Source of the DNA: CAZPUS01 sp964589825
GTDB taxonomy: Bacteria > Fibrobacterota > Chitinivibrionia > Chitinivibrionales > WJKA01
Reading direction: 5' to 3'
Assembly: GCA_964589825.1 (NCBI GenBank)
Contig: CAZPUS010000011.1
Location: 1-64,000, forward strand
Length of the DNA stretch: 64,000 nt
Below the pieces are notes generated by a model. The model was not told the origin of the DNA and made no database searches. It saw only the letters and a program-made list of their open reading frames with translations. This document shows positions 51,168 through 60,504 of the stretch, piece by piece (positions within the stretch are counted from its first letter, which is position 1; each line of letters starts with the position of its first letter). The translations under genes and the position numbers were made by a program.

Positions 51168-52061
51168 ATGACTATAGTAGTTCCCAAGGATTATCATTTA
51201 ATCAACGCACTGGAGCAGCGGCGCGTAGAATGCATCGATCAGACGAGAGCGCTTCGGGAAGAAATCCGGGCCTTACGTGTTGGTATTCTGAACATTATGC
51301 CGCAGGCAGAACAATATGAATACCATTTGCTCGTACCGCTTGGCAGAAGTGTTATACAGATCGAGCCGGTATGGCTTCGGCTCAAATCGCATAATTATTC
51401 AAGCAGCAGCAGAGAGCATCTCGACAATGTATATGTCACTTTTGAGCAGGCGAATACCGAACGCCATCTTGACGGTTTGCTCGTGACCGGTGCGCCGGTG
51501 GAGGAAATCCCCTTCGAGGATGTGTCATACTGGAATGAAATTATCGAGATTATGACCTTTGCACAACACTACAATATTCCCACTCTTGGTATATGCTGGG
51601 GTGGGCTTGCACTGGCCAGGTTTCTCGGGATGGAAAAAGTGAAGTACGACAGGAAGCTGTTCGGGGTATATGAAACCAGAAATGTCGATCGTACACATCG
51701 AATTACCGGTGAAATGGATGATGTGTTCTGGTGTCCCCAGAGCAGACATTCCGGCATCCGAAATCAGGTGCTCGAGCAACAGAGTAAGCAAGGCAATATC
51801 AGGCTGCTGGCCTATTCGGATGAGGCGGGCTACGTTATATTCGAAAGTATGGATGGGATTTTTCTCATGCATCTGGGTCACCTCGAGTATGATGCTACCC
51901 GTCTTGTAGAGGAATATTACCGGGATAAAAAGAAGGGCCGTACCGATGTAGAGCCGCCAAAGAATCTTGATCTGAACAATCCGGTCAATCGGTGGCGCGC
52001 GCATTCGCTGGAATTTTTTCAACAGTGGATTAAATACCTTCACGACAGAGTCGCGTTCTGA
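51168..52061 (+). CDS. metA: Homoserine O-acyltransferase (MetA type)
   Basis: A 297-residue enzyme that activates homoserine for methionine synthesis. The signature block GLLVTGAPVEEIPFEDVSYWNEI in its parts, the catalytic cysteine in GICWGGLALA, FWCPQSRHSGI, the His of LMHLGHLEYDA, and the end W-R-A-H-S are clear. Whether it uses succinyl- or acetyl-CoA is not certain; many MetA enzymes outside enterobacteria are acetyltransferases. It is 22 bases before cysE, so the pair joins methionine and cysteine synthesis. Confidence 0.92.
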   Translation: MTIVVPKDYHLINALEQRRVECIDQTRALREEIRALRVGILNIMPQAEQYEYHLLVPLGRSVIQIEPVWLRLKSHNYSSSSREHLDNVYVTFEQANTERHLDGLLVTGAPVEEIPFEDVSYWNEIIEIMTFAQHYNIPTLGICWGGLALARFLGMEKVKYDRKLFGVYETRNVDRTHRITGEMDDVFWCPQSRHSGIRNQVLEQQSKQGNIRLLAYSDEAGYVIFESMDGIFLMHLGHLEYDATRLVEEYYRDKKKGRTDVEPPKNLDLNNPVNRWRAHSLEFFQQWIKYLHDRVAF

Positions 52062-52083
52062 AAACGCAGTACGGGAGTTGCGT

Positions 52084-52974
52084 ATGTCTATGAGTAAATG
52101 GATCAACGAATCTATTCCACAGGTAGTATCCACCCTCGAACAACGAATACTCAAGGGCATACATATAGAATCGGAAAGTGGTCTCAATCTTACTGGACGA
52201 CAGACGATATATGCATTGCTGGACGATATCCTGGCCGCACTTTTTCCAAGTGTATATAGCAAAGAGAAGGTGTCAGAGGAGAATCTGAGCTATTTTCTCG
52301 ATAACTATCTCCGGCATATAGGCTTCGAGCTCCCCAGGCTTCTGCAGGAGGTGCTCGAACATTACTGCGAGGAAAAAGAGTGCGGGCAATGCACCTGTCC
52401 CGAAAAGGCACAACGTGTATCACGAGAACTTATTCAGGCACTGCCGAGACTCAGAAGCGAGCTTGCCGCCGACATCGGCGTGGCGTTCGAAAGCGATCCC
52501 GCGTCGAGGTCGGCAGGAGAGGTACTGTTGAGTTATCCCGGAATAGAAGCGATCGCCACCTTTCGCATTGCGCACGAGCTCTATGTAAACGACATACCGA
52601 TTATTCCCCGCTTAATGACCGAACGAGCCCACTCACGTACCGGCATTGACATTCATCCGGGCGCATCCATAGGCACGTCTTTTTTCATAGACCATGGAAC
52701 CGGCGTGGTTATCGGGGAAACGACGACCATAGGGACGAATGTCAAAATTTACCAGGGGGTTACTCTTGGTGCACTTTCACCGCTGGATAAAAGCGGGAAG
52801 GCACGCCGCGGGAAAAAACGGCATCCGGATATCGAGGACGAAGTGATAATCTATGCCAATGCTACGATCCTCGGTGGCAAAACCCGTATCGGCAGAGGCA
52901 GTATTATAAGCGGTAACTCATGGATTACCAGTTCCGTGCCTCCGGGAAGTGTAGTGCGAAACGGTGTGATATAA
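52084..52974 (+). CDS. cysE: Serine O-acetyltransferase
   Basis: A 296-residue enzyme that acetylates serine for cysteine synthesis. The C-terminal left-handed beta-helix of hexapeptide repeats includes DIHPGASIGTSFFIDHGTGVVIGETTTIG in its parts, with the catalytic Asp-His pair, VTLGALS, and GKKRHPDIEDEVIIYANATILGG. The N-terminal helical part is longer than in short CysE and contains CGQCTC, a cysteine-pair insert. The ATG at 52084 follows GGGAG. It follows metA. Confidence 0.92.
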   Translation: MSMSKWINESIPQVVSTLEQRILKGIHIESESGLNLTGRQTIYALLDDILAALFPSVYSKEKVSEENLSYFLDNYLRHIGFELPRLLQEVLEHYCEEKECGQCTCPEKAQRVSRELIQALPRLRSELAADIGVAFESDPASRSAGEVLLSYPGIEAIATFRIAHELYVNDIPIIPRLMTERAHSRTGIDIHPGASIGTSFFIDHGTGVVIGETTTIGTNVKIYQGVTLGALSPLDKSGKARRGKKRHPDIEDEVIIYANATILGGKTRIGRGSIISGNSWITSSVPPGSVVRNGVI

Positions 52975-53009
52975 ATTCGAAGGCGAGATCGCGCCGCACG
53001 AATGGAGGG

Positions 53010-55244
53010 TTATGATGACCCTTCAGAAACATGTACTGCCCCGATAAGTTCTCCGTACTCCCCGTTTCCGTACAGCCGCGTGTACGTCCAGTAATTTGCC
53101 AGTACCTTCTTTACATACTTTCGGGTTTCACTATAGGAGATATTTTCCACGAATATGTCGAAGGAGCAGCCTTTGTTGGCATTGTACCAGCGGCTTGCAT
53201 TGCCGGGCCCGGCGTTGTAGGCGGAAAGTGCAAGGACTTTGTTGTTGTCGTATTTGTCCAGAAGCATACCCAGATAATAGGTGCCGAATTTTACATTGTA
53301 CTTTCCGTGGTATAATGAGTCGACCGCATATTGTGTTTCGCCCAGTGTTTGTGCCACATCCTTGGCGGTATAGGGCATGAGCTGCATGAGTCCTATCGCA
53401 CCCACCGGAGAGACGATTTCCATGTCGAAAATGCTTTCCTGGCGCATTACTGAGTAGACCAGAAGCGGATCAACGCCATGGGTACGCGCATGTGATATCA
53501 CCGTGGATTTGAAGGGTGTTGGGTACAGCATTTTATAGAGCCGGCGGGGCATGTTCGGACGGGTATGCAGAGGCACGTTCCAGTATATTTCCCTGGTACT
53601 TCTGTACGAATAGGTGGGATTGCGATAATAGGAGAAGACGTGCGCCAGAAAAAACTGCAGGCGCCTGTTGTTCTGATAGGTGTAGGAAAGCGGATTAAGA
53701 TAATATTCTGACTGCGTCTCCAGACCGCACAAGGCAAGCTGTGTACCCGCATAAAGCCGTGCACTGTCTGTCGGAGTGAGAGAGGCGCCGTTTTCTCCTC
53801 CGCTGTGGTTAACGAGCCAGTCCAGTGCCGCAGAATCGCTCTCTACCGCCGAGAATGCCGGGATATGAGATGAATCTCTCATGATGTAGAGCATTTCCCG
53901 TGCGCGGTAGGAGTAATAATCGGTTATTGAGTACGAGAAGATCTTTCTGAGTGACTGCGATGCGTGCTCATACCGGTGCAGTCTGAACAGAGATTTTGCC
54001 TTCCAGTAATATGCGCCGCACCGCAGGCTGGATCGGGGATAGGTCCTAATAAAAGAGTCGAAGTGTGCGCGTGCTTTTTCATACTTTTCGAGTTTATAGT
54101 AGCATAACCCGGCCCGGAAAAACGCATCATCGGCTTTTGAACTGTGACCGTAACGCTGGTGCAGTGTAGTAAAAAGCTGGGCTGCGCCATCCAGATTTCC
54201 GCTCTCTTCTTTCTGCCAGGCGCGATACCACAGGATATTTGCGGTCATTGCGTGGCGGGGGAATTTTTCGATATGCATATCGTACCAGTGGGTCGATCTG
54301 GCTCGCTGCCCGATATATCGGTAGTTTCGGGCAAGGGTTATGATAATTTCAGGCACCGCGGAAAATTCCTCGAGATAGGTCTTTGCCCATCGTATCGATT
54401 TATGATAATTTTTCAGCTTGTAATTGAGTCGGCAGCGATATTCGAGATATTCACGACGTGAAACCGAGGCGTTGAAATCGGCTCGATCCAGCGCGTTATG
54501 CAGCCATCTGCTGGCGATATCGTATTTCCGGCATTTACAGAAGTATTCGGACAGCTGAAAAAGGCGGGCGGTGGAAAAGGCAGAGTCGGGGATATCACAC
54601 GCATCGATTTTGCTTACCAAGCTGCATATATGCGCCTGCGCATTCATAGCACCCAGCTTCGAAAGAAGGCTGTCGAGTTTGTCCCATCTGCGTGTTTCGA
54701 CCATGTCGTCAATCAGATTTTGCAGCACATTTTTGGCGCTGCGCACCGGTTCGGTGGCAAAAAAGGCATAATTGAACCAGCGAAGCCGGGCCCGAAGCGA
54801 CGAGTCGCGGTTGGCATGCGCGAAGATATGTTTTTGCAAATGAATCTTATACCGGTAGGGTATCGGCTGTGATGCCGCGCTTCGATAGGCGCTGATCGCA
54901 TAATCGGTACCGTGCAGCTGCTGCTGTGCACGGCCGATGTGTTCATAGGCACACGGCATCAGCGCACTGTGTGTGCGGGCACTTTTTTTTAGGTAGTGAA
55001 GTGCTTCGTGATACTTGTGTGTGTTGAGATAGGCGATACCGAGCGTGAAGCTACGTCCTGCAGAGTCGGTTATTACACTGTCCGCCTGCATGAGGGCAAT
55101 TGCTGCGTCATAATCGCCGTGCGCCATTTGCTGCGCACCGGTTTCGTACACCGGGCACAGCCCGAAGGCATCAAGCGACAGTGCTCCGCAGAGACCGACA
55201 GCGCTCAGAACTATCGATACAGTTGAATAGAGTGTTCGGTGCAT
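53010..55244 (-). CDS. Soluble lytic murein transglycosylase with TPR-like repeats
   Basis: A 744-residue periplasmic enzyme. A signal peptide (VSIVLSAVGLCGALSLDA) opens it. About 520 residues of TPR-like helices follow (YDAAIALMQ, YHEALHYLKK, YEKARAHFDSFIRTYP). The last 170 residues are an SLT catalytic domain with the glutamate in SVMRQESIFD, SPVGAIGLMQLMPYTA, LALSAYNAGPG, and YVKKVLANYWTY. It cleaves peptidoglycan to 1,6-anhydroMurNAc, material that NamZ/MurU-type recycling could use (inference). It is convergent with cysE. Confidence 0.92.
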   Translation of the reverse strand: MHRTLYSTVSIVLSAVGLCGALSLDAFGLCPVYETGAQQMAHGDYDAAIALMQADSVITDSAGRSFTLGIAYLNTHKYHEALHYLKKSARTHSALMPCAYEHIGRAQQQLHGTDYAISAYRSAASQPIPYRYKIHLQKHIFAHANRDSSLRARLRWFNYAFFATEPVRSAKNVLQNLIDDMVETRRWDKLDSLLSKLGAMNAQAHICSLVSKIDACDIPDSAFSTARLFQLSEYFCKCRKYDIASRWLHNALDRADFNASVSRREYLEYRCRLNYKLKNYHKSIRWAKTYLEEFSAVPEIIITLARNYRYIGQRARSTHWYDMHIEKFPRHAMTANILWYRAWQKEESGNLDGAAQLFTTLHQRYGHSSKADDAFFRAGLCYYKLEKYEKARAHFDSFIRTYPRSSLRCGAYYWKAKSLFRLHRYEHASQSLRKIFSYSITDYYSYRAREMLYIMRDSSHIPAFSAVESDSAALDWLVNHSGGENGASLTPTDSARLYAGTQLALCGLETQSEYYLNPLSYTYQNNRRLQFFLAHVFSYYRNPTYSYRSTREIYWNVPLHTRPNMPRRLYKMLYPTPFKSTVISHARTHGVDPLLVYSVMRQESIFDMEIVSPVGAIGLMQLMPYTAKDVAQTLGETQYAVDSLYHGKYNVKFGTYYLGMLLDKYDNNKVLALSAYNAGPGNASRWYNANKGCSFDIFVENISYSETRKYVKKVLANYWTYTRLYGNGEYGELIGAVHVSEGSS

Positions 55245-55376
55245 ACTATCCCGTTACTGCCGTCAGGCATTGAATGCCCTTGATTGGTTTTTGGATGTAG
55301 CGTATTTCTGTTATATATAGTACGTATACGCCATATAAAAATATTATTTTGCATCGGGTGGTATTGGTGAATTGGA

Positions 55377-55538
55377 CCTAAATTGAGTGATTTTGTTTGC
55401 GCAATTTACTGCAATCCGCACTACTCTTAATTTTCTCCAAAAGCATGAGACAACCAGCACACTTGCTCCATGGTTTTCGAGAACACAATAGCAGCACTGC
55501 TCACCGCAGCTTTCATCAATACAACCTCTCAATTTAGG
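55377..55538 (+). repeat. Palindromic interspersed repeat, copy R13
   Basis: A full copy from CCTAAATTGAGTG to TCTCAATTTAGG, with the core GAGACAACCAGCACACTTG. The flanks TTGGA and CTGGA agree at four of five bases. The right ten bases lie within the reading frame of the adjacent minus-strand glycosyltransferase and provide its stop codon. Confidence 0.9.
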
Positions 55539-56686
55539 CTGGATGTAATATCCCGGTACAGTTTTTCAAGCTGGATGCGGGCATTGAAATAATTACGTAT
55601 CCTTTGGTATGCACGCGCCCCATCTTTGCGGATATATTCGGGATGAGCGGCATAGCGGCACAGCGCATCCGCAAAGCGCTGCGTGTCACCGTATGGCACC
55701 AGGATACCGGTTTGCGCGTGCTCGATGATTTCGGTTACTCCCCCCGAATCAAACGCAATGGAAGGCAGCGCGCAGGCGCCGGCTTCCGCCACCACACGGC
55801 CGAACGGTTCGTTGCGTGACGCAATGCAGAACACATCATGGGAGCGCAGCGTGGCAGTTACTTCACTGGTAAACGGTTGGAGTATACAGCAATTCCCCAG
55901 TCCGTGTCTTTCAATTTGTTGTTGCAGCATTTGTCGGTATTGCTGTGGCCAATATGCCGTGTCGCCCACAATGGAGAGTGTGATACCGGTAGCCTCTGCG
56001 CATCGTGAATATGCGTCGGCGAATGCATCGATAAGCAGATGGCAGCCCTTCCAGGGTACCACGCGGCCCAGATAAATAAACCTGACCGTGTTGTCGTTGC
56101 GCCGTTGTGGTGTGGTGGGCTCAGGCAGGTGTACGCCGTTGTATATTACCCGTGCATGATTCTGAAGCGGCGGTGCCAGGTTTTTTTTTACGTGCGTACT
56201 TATTGCGATAAGGTGACACCGCTCTCTACGGGGGAACAAAAGCTCGTAAAGCCGTCTTACCCGCTGTCCGGGCTCGAAAAGCTCCCGCATATGAATAAAA
56301 TACGTCGGTTTTTTGAGAACGCGGGCCGTGCACATAACGAGTATATGCGCTTTGGGCACGTTTGCATGAATGATATCAGGATGCAGACGTTGCATAGTCC
56401 TGCCCGCTGCGATGCAATAGCGAAAATACGAAAAAAGTGCAAAGAGACGCACCGGGTGCGTCAAAACCAAACCGTCTCTGCGCAGCCCTTCGATACTGCG
56501 GCTGCAGGGGATCACATGGCACTCGATCCCAAGTTCGTGAGCCTGTTGTGTCAGCGCGCCTTTTTCGGACGTGATCAGATGAAGCCGGTGATTACCGGTT
56601 TCGGCAAAGTATCGAAGAATATCCAGCAGAGATTTTTCGGCTCCTCCGATTCGTCGTGCCCAGTGATTGACGAACACGAAAGTCAT
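55529..56686 (-). CDS. Glycosyltransferase family 4
   Basis: A 385-residue GT-B enzyme. The donor-binding half has YLGRVVPWKGCHLLIDAFADA in its parts, and the late ASRNEPFGRVVAEAGACALPSIAFDSGG block with the E-x7-E motif. The N-terminal Rossmann half has IGGAEKSLLDIL. The enzyme would add a hexose or similar sugar to a growing polysaccharide. The ATG at 56686 overlaps the stop of the next gene upstream by four bases (ATGA). The last residues, S-L-N and the stop, come from the inner end of repeat R13. Confidence 0.88.
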   Translation of the reverse strand: MTFVFVNHWARRIGGAEKSLLDILRYFAETGNHRLHLITSEKGALTQQAHELGIECHVIPCSRSIEGLRRDGLVLTHPVRLFALFSYFRYCIAAGRTMQRLHPDIIHANVPKAHILVMCTARVLKKPTYFIHMRELFEPGQRVRRLYELLFPRRERCHLIAISTHVKKNLAPPLQNHARVIYNGVHLPEPTTPQRRNDNTVRFIYLGRVVPWKGCHLLIDAFADAYSRCAEATGITLSIVGDTAYWPQQYRQMLQQQIERHGLGNCCILQPFTSEVTATLRSHDVFCIASRNEPFGRVVAEAGACALPSIAFDSGGVTEIIEHAQTGILVPYGDTQRFADALCRYAAHPEYIRKDGARAYQRIRNYFNARIQLEKLYRDITSSLN

Positions 56687-57789
56687 GCCGCGGTACTCCA
56701 TAAAAAACGATTCAGAACACGCTCATAGCCGCATTTGACAAGTCGTGTGTACAATTCGCTGTCATGGTAGAGCCTTTGCAAATGTGCGGCACATTCTTCG
56801 CTGTTTCCGGCCGGAAAAACAAGCCCGCACTCGCCAACTGCATCGGGAAGACCACCGGCATTGCTTGCGATCACCGCCCTGCCGTGTGCCATGGCTTCAA
56901 GCGCGGTAATGCCGAAGCCTTCTGTTTCGTGTGAAGTCTCGATCGATGGGACCACACACACATGGGCCTGACGGTAAAGCTCTTCTTTTTCCTGTTCGTC
57001 TACCGACGTCTCGAGTGTAATACGCTCTCTGAAGCCGCTTTTTTCTATACGCTCGCGAAGCGGCTTTTCCAAGGGCCCCTCTCCGGCCAGAATCAGCCGC
57101 CATGGGATATCAAAGCGGCATAATTCGCAGGCCCTGATGAGGATGTTCTGCCCCTTTACTTTTACCAACCGGCCCAGGCAGAGAATAATATATGGATCGA
57201 ATGCCATCGATTCGGATTGTATGCGTCCCGGATCCAGATCTCTGCGTTTTGTGAGTACTGCGGGGGGTATATCGAGACGGGGAGGAACGTGTCGTGTCGC
57301 CGTGTCTATCCCGAGCCGAAAGATTAGGGACTCGGTGTATGATCCGAGTACATAGATAAGCGAAGCCCGTTGCATTGCCCGACGAAGCAGGGCGGGGTAT
57401 ATACCCCATCGCCCTGCATGCAGCAGTTCGGTACCGTAGGTGTACACACGATACGATACAGGCATAAAAAAGGAACAGATGAATGGTATCAGAGCTGCAT
57501 AGATATTTCCGCATTCCGTGACAGGCTGGGCATGCCGATGCCGGCGAATACAACGCATATACACACGCAAAAGAGAGGGAAGCGACAATTTTTTGTTAAC
57601 TCCGGACGCAAAGTTGGAAACGAACCTTATCCGCGCCGAGTATGAACCCGGTTTTGCCGGGGGCGGTGTATATGCACAGCCGACAAGGACGATGTCATCG
57701 CTTTCATAGCGGTATTTTACTATATCCTTCAGATATGTCTGAATGCCACCTCGTTGTGGAGGGAAATCGAGTGTGAGAAGAATTTTCAT
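56683..57789 (-). CDS. Glycosyltransferase family 4
   Basis: A 368-residue GT-B enzyme. It starts MKILLTLDFPPQRGGIQTYL, a usual GT4 opening. The C-terminal half shows LCLGRLVKVKGQNILI, LAGEGPLEKPL, and SIETSHETEGFGITALEAMAHGRAVIASNAGGLPDAV in its parts, with the E-x7-E donor motif. It directly follows the polymerase/ligase gene and overlaps the next GT4 by four bases. Sugar and acceptor are unknown. Confidence 0.9.
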   Translation of the reverse strand: MKILLTLDFPPQRGGIQTYLKDIVKYRYESDDIVLVGCAYTPPPAKPGSYSARIRFVSNFASGVNKKLSLPSLLRVYMRCIRRHRHAQPVTECGNIYAALIPFICSFFMPVSYRVYTYGTELLHAGRWGIYPALLRRAMQRASLIYVLGSYTESLIFRLGIDTATRHVPPRLDIPPAVLTKRRDLDPGRIQSESMAFDPYIILCLGRLVKVKGQNILIRACELCRFDIPWRLILAGEGPLEKPLRERIEKSGFRERITLETSVDEQEKEELYRQAHVCVVPSIETSHETEGFGITALEAMAHGRAVIASNAGGLPDAVGECGLVFPAGNSEECAAHLQRLYHDSELYTRLVKCGYERVLNRFLWSTAA

Positions 57790-59295
57790 TCACCCATTCT
57801 CCCGTGAATTATCACTTAATTCAACACCGTACGGTAGTGCGCCGGTTCGCTGATCGAGTGCATACCGCATAAGTACACCGTTAAAAAACCAGAAATAGAA
57901 CGTGCCGGGAAAGTAGTGGATGTGCGTTCCGGTAATGCTTATCACAAAAAAGACGATATTCATCACGGCAATACCTTTTATCAGACTGCGGGAAAAAGAA
58001 GGTGTGAGCAGATGCGGCAGCTTAAGTCCGTAATAAATAAATGCGGCAAATATCGCGATAATGCCGAATGCACCGGGATAGCCGAATTCTGCCAGATAGG
58101 TAAAATAGAGCGAGTCGGTTTTCAGTGTTCCCAGGCCGCGGCCCAATATTGCATTTACCGGCGTTACCGAAAACCTGAGCATCTGATGCCATAGTTCCAA
58201 TCGGGAAAGAAAGGAGTGTTCCTGAAACGGATTGAGTATGGCGGAGCTTCTTTGTGCAACGAGTGAATTAATGTGGGCCTGGTTGAGTACTTGTTGACTC
58301 AGTACAGGGTCGCCGAGTAACCCCCCGGCGCTGTCCCCTGCGGTAAAACCCATAATTACGTTATAGCCGGCATAGAGAAGGGCTATAAGACAAATAATCA
58401 GGATCTTTCGGGGAAGGTTTTTCATGTTGACGATAAAGATCCATAGCAGCATACTTCCGATAAGTCCGATCCAGTTGGATCGTACCGAAGTGATAAGAAT
58501 GCCGTAGGCCATGAGGGGGAAGCACAACAGGAGAAGAGCTCGTATATTCTTTCGGGTCGCAGTTGTCCATAAGATACACGATCCGATGAGTGAAAGCTGT
58601 GCATAATCCGCAAGTACTACAGGTGCCTTGAAAAACGAAAAGGGGCGGATGATGTCTTCTACAAAAAGTGTCGAAAAATCGATGGTTGATAGCCAGATGT
58701 TTTCCGCTTCACTGTATCCTATGTACAGTTGTTTCATACCGTAAGCAACGGCAAGAGCCCCGATTATTACGGTAAGGCGCCACAGCCATTTCAGATGGAT
58801 ATGGTGGTAGGCGTACACCATCCCGATGAAAAAGAAGAATACGGGCGGTCCGTAGAACTTGAATTTCATTATCGAGACAGATACGGAGCTTATATTAAAA
58901 GCGAATACCCGAAAAAGCATGTAGCCTGCATAGAACAGCATAAGACCGAGGCATAATCTGTACCCGGTTCCCTTTTGCCAGTAATTTTTGAAATGAAAAA
59001 AGAGTGCAGCAAGCATAAGGACCAGAAACGATTCCTCGAAAACAAGAAGCGGATCATTGGTTGGGCGTGCATATACAAGGTAATACAGGCGCCTGATATG
59101 CCCGACAAACGGCATTCCGATAACCAGTATATACATGCCGATAACCGGACGCTGAAATATGGGCCAGGCGGCCAGCAGCACGAGTGCGCCCATAAACTGT
59201 GTACGCGTAGGGATATGAATGAGGTGATACGCGATGAAATTGGCGGCTGCGATTATTCCGGCATATAGGAGAAATCGAATCAAAGCGTTTTTCAT
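57790..59295 (-). CDS. O-antigen polymerase/ligase-like membrane protein
   Basis: A 501-residue protein with about 12 to 13 membrane spans. A large loop lies near residues 310-400 (DPVLSQQVLNQAHINSL ... ILGRGLGT), and TSVRSNWIGLIGS precedes it; these fit the Wzy/WaaL (O-antigen polymerase or ligase) fold. It would polymerise or attach the glycan built by the transferases around it. It overlaps the upstream GT4 by four bases and directly adjoins the next one. Polymerase and ligase cannot be told apart by sequence alone. Confidence 0.85.
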   Translation of the reverse strand: MKNALIRFLLYAGIIAAANFIAYHLIHIPTRTQFMGALVLLAAWPIFQRPVIGMYILVIGMPFVGHIRRLYYLVYARPTNDPLLVFEESFLVLMLAALFFHFKNYWQKGTGYRLCLGLMLFYAGYMLFRVFAFNISSVSVSIMKFKFYGPPVFFFFIGMVYAYHHIHLKWLWRLTVIIGALAVAYGMKQLYIGYSEAENIWLSTIDFSTLFVEDIIRPFSFFKAPVVLADYAQLSLIGSCILWTTATRKNIRALLLLCFPLMAYGILITSVRSNWIGLIGSMLLWIFIVNMKNLPRKILIICLIALLYAGYNVIMGFTAGDSAGGLLGDPVLSQQVLNQAHINSLVAQRSSAILNPFQEHSFLSRLELWHQMLRFSVTPVNAILGRGLGTLKTDSLYFTYLAEFGYPGAFGIIAIFAAFIYYGLKLPHLLTPSFSRSLIKGIAVMNIVFFVISITGTHIHYFPGTFYFWFFNGVLMRYALDQRTGALPYGVELSDNSRENG

Positions 59296-60302
59296 GTATG
59301 ACTACTCCTGCACATCCGTTTACGGGTATTTTCTGCACGTTGCAGTTGTCGGTAGACCATTTCGTAGGCGTGAGCCGTGCGGGATATATCATATTGCGAT
59401 ACGGTCTCTGCTCCTGCAGCGGTCAGTCGTTGTCTCAGTGATGGCTGTGAAAGACAGTCGGTCAGCATACGCGAGAACTCTTCGACAGTGGTGGAAAGCA
59501 GTGCATTATGGTCGTGCGTGCAAAGCGCATCGATGCCCTGGTTGCGAAGTGCCACAACGGCAGTGTTGCTTGCCATCGCTTCGAGAACCGGTACCCCGAA
59601 GCCTTCCCAGGAGCTTGTCATACAATATATCCACGATTCGTTCCAGATGTAAAGAAGGTGCGTCCGATTTACGTGTCCCCGGTACACCACATTGGGTGCA
59701 TCGACCGCTTCCGGGCCGATTACGGTCAGGATGGCATCCGGGTGATGGGGCAGTATATGCTGCTGAAACAGATCGAGCAAAATATGGCCCTGTTTTCTGC
59801 TGTTGAGATCACCGAGAAACAGCAGAGAGGGATGCGGGGATTTTGACGCATGCGCTTCTTTAAATAGCGTTAAGGGAATTCCACAGGGTATTATATGCGA
59901 TATCCCCGGTATAGGTCGGGCGCTTTTGTGGGATATACCGATATTTTTTCTGCGTAAAAGCGAGGACCATATTTCAAAAAGAAAAAACAAACCCTGGTAA
60001 AGAGCTCTTTGATAAGAGTGTGCAAAAAGTGCTTCGTAAAACGCGGAGCCGTAAAAAGTGCGTACCGAATGTGCGTATGAGAAACAGAAATAATCGTCTC
60101 CGTGAAAGTGTACAATATCGTAGGAATCGGTCGCAATGCGCCGAAATACCAATGCAGGAAGAAACTTGGCAAAGAGCGGGGAGCCGCTGCCTTTGGCCTG
60201 GAACCGCACATGATTGTAAAGTGCATTACCGGGACGCGGAGAAAAGGAGTAACACGTCACCACATGGCCTCGCTGCACAAGGGCATTGGCGAGCCAGTGC
60301 AC
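59292..60302 (-). CDS. Glycosyltransferase family 4 (N-terminus uncertain)
   Basis: At least 336 residues of a GT-B enzyme: LLFLGDLNSRKQGHILLDLF and SSWEGFGVPVLEAMASNTAVVALRNQG carry the donor motifs. The first usual start is GTG at 60302, but the frame continues upstream for 21 codons coding R-I-A-F-F-S-K-Q-L-P-S-D, the normal opening strand and loop of the family, before a TAA. In those codons there is no ATG, GTG or TTG; ATC at 60363-60365 stands where Met is expected, with GAGG about nine bases before it. So either a rare start codon is used or the sequence has changed. It overlaps the polymerase/ligase gene by four bases. Confidence 0.82.
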   Translation of the reverse strand: MHWLANALVQRGHVVTCYSFSPRPGNALYNHVRFQAKGSGSPLFAKFLPALVFRRIATDSYDIVHFHGDDYFCFSYAHSVRTFYGSAFYEALFAHSYQRALYQGLFFLFEIWSSLLRRKNIGISHKSARPIPGISHIIPCGIPLTLFKEAHASKSPHPSLLFLGDLNSRKQGHILLDLFQQHILPHHPDAILTVIGPEAVDAPNVVYRGHVNRTHLLYIWNESWIYCMTSSWEGFGVPVLEAMASNTAVVALRNQGIDALCTHDHNALLSTTVEEFSRMLTDCLSQPSLRQRLTAAGAETVSQYDISRTAHAYEMVYRQLQRAENTRKRMCRSSHT

Positions 60303-60475
60303 CTGTACGGAAACGCCACAGGGAGCATCAGAAGGGAGTTGTTTGCTGAAAAATGCGATACGGATATCTGTTTTCCTCGTAACTATTTAAAAAAAGGATG
60401 AGATAACATTTGCAGTTGTTGTGCCATACACCTTTGTGTGCTATTGCATATAAAATCGGTAATCGCAATCCTGAA

Positions 60476-60492
60476 CCCGGTTTGAAACCGGG
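60476..60492. other. Hairpin between glycosyltransferase genes
   Basis: A perfect CCCGGTTT / AAACCGGG stem with a one-base loop lies just past the stop of the GT2 gene on the minus strand. No T-run follows, so it may be an mRNA end structure rather than a terminator. Confidence 0.5.
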
Positions 60493-60504
60493 CAGAATAG
60501 ACCT

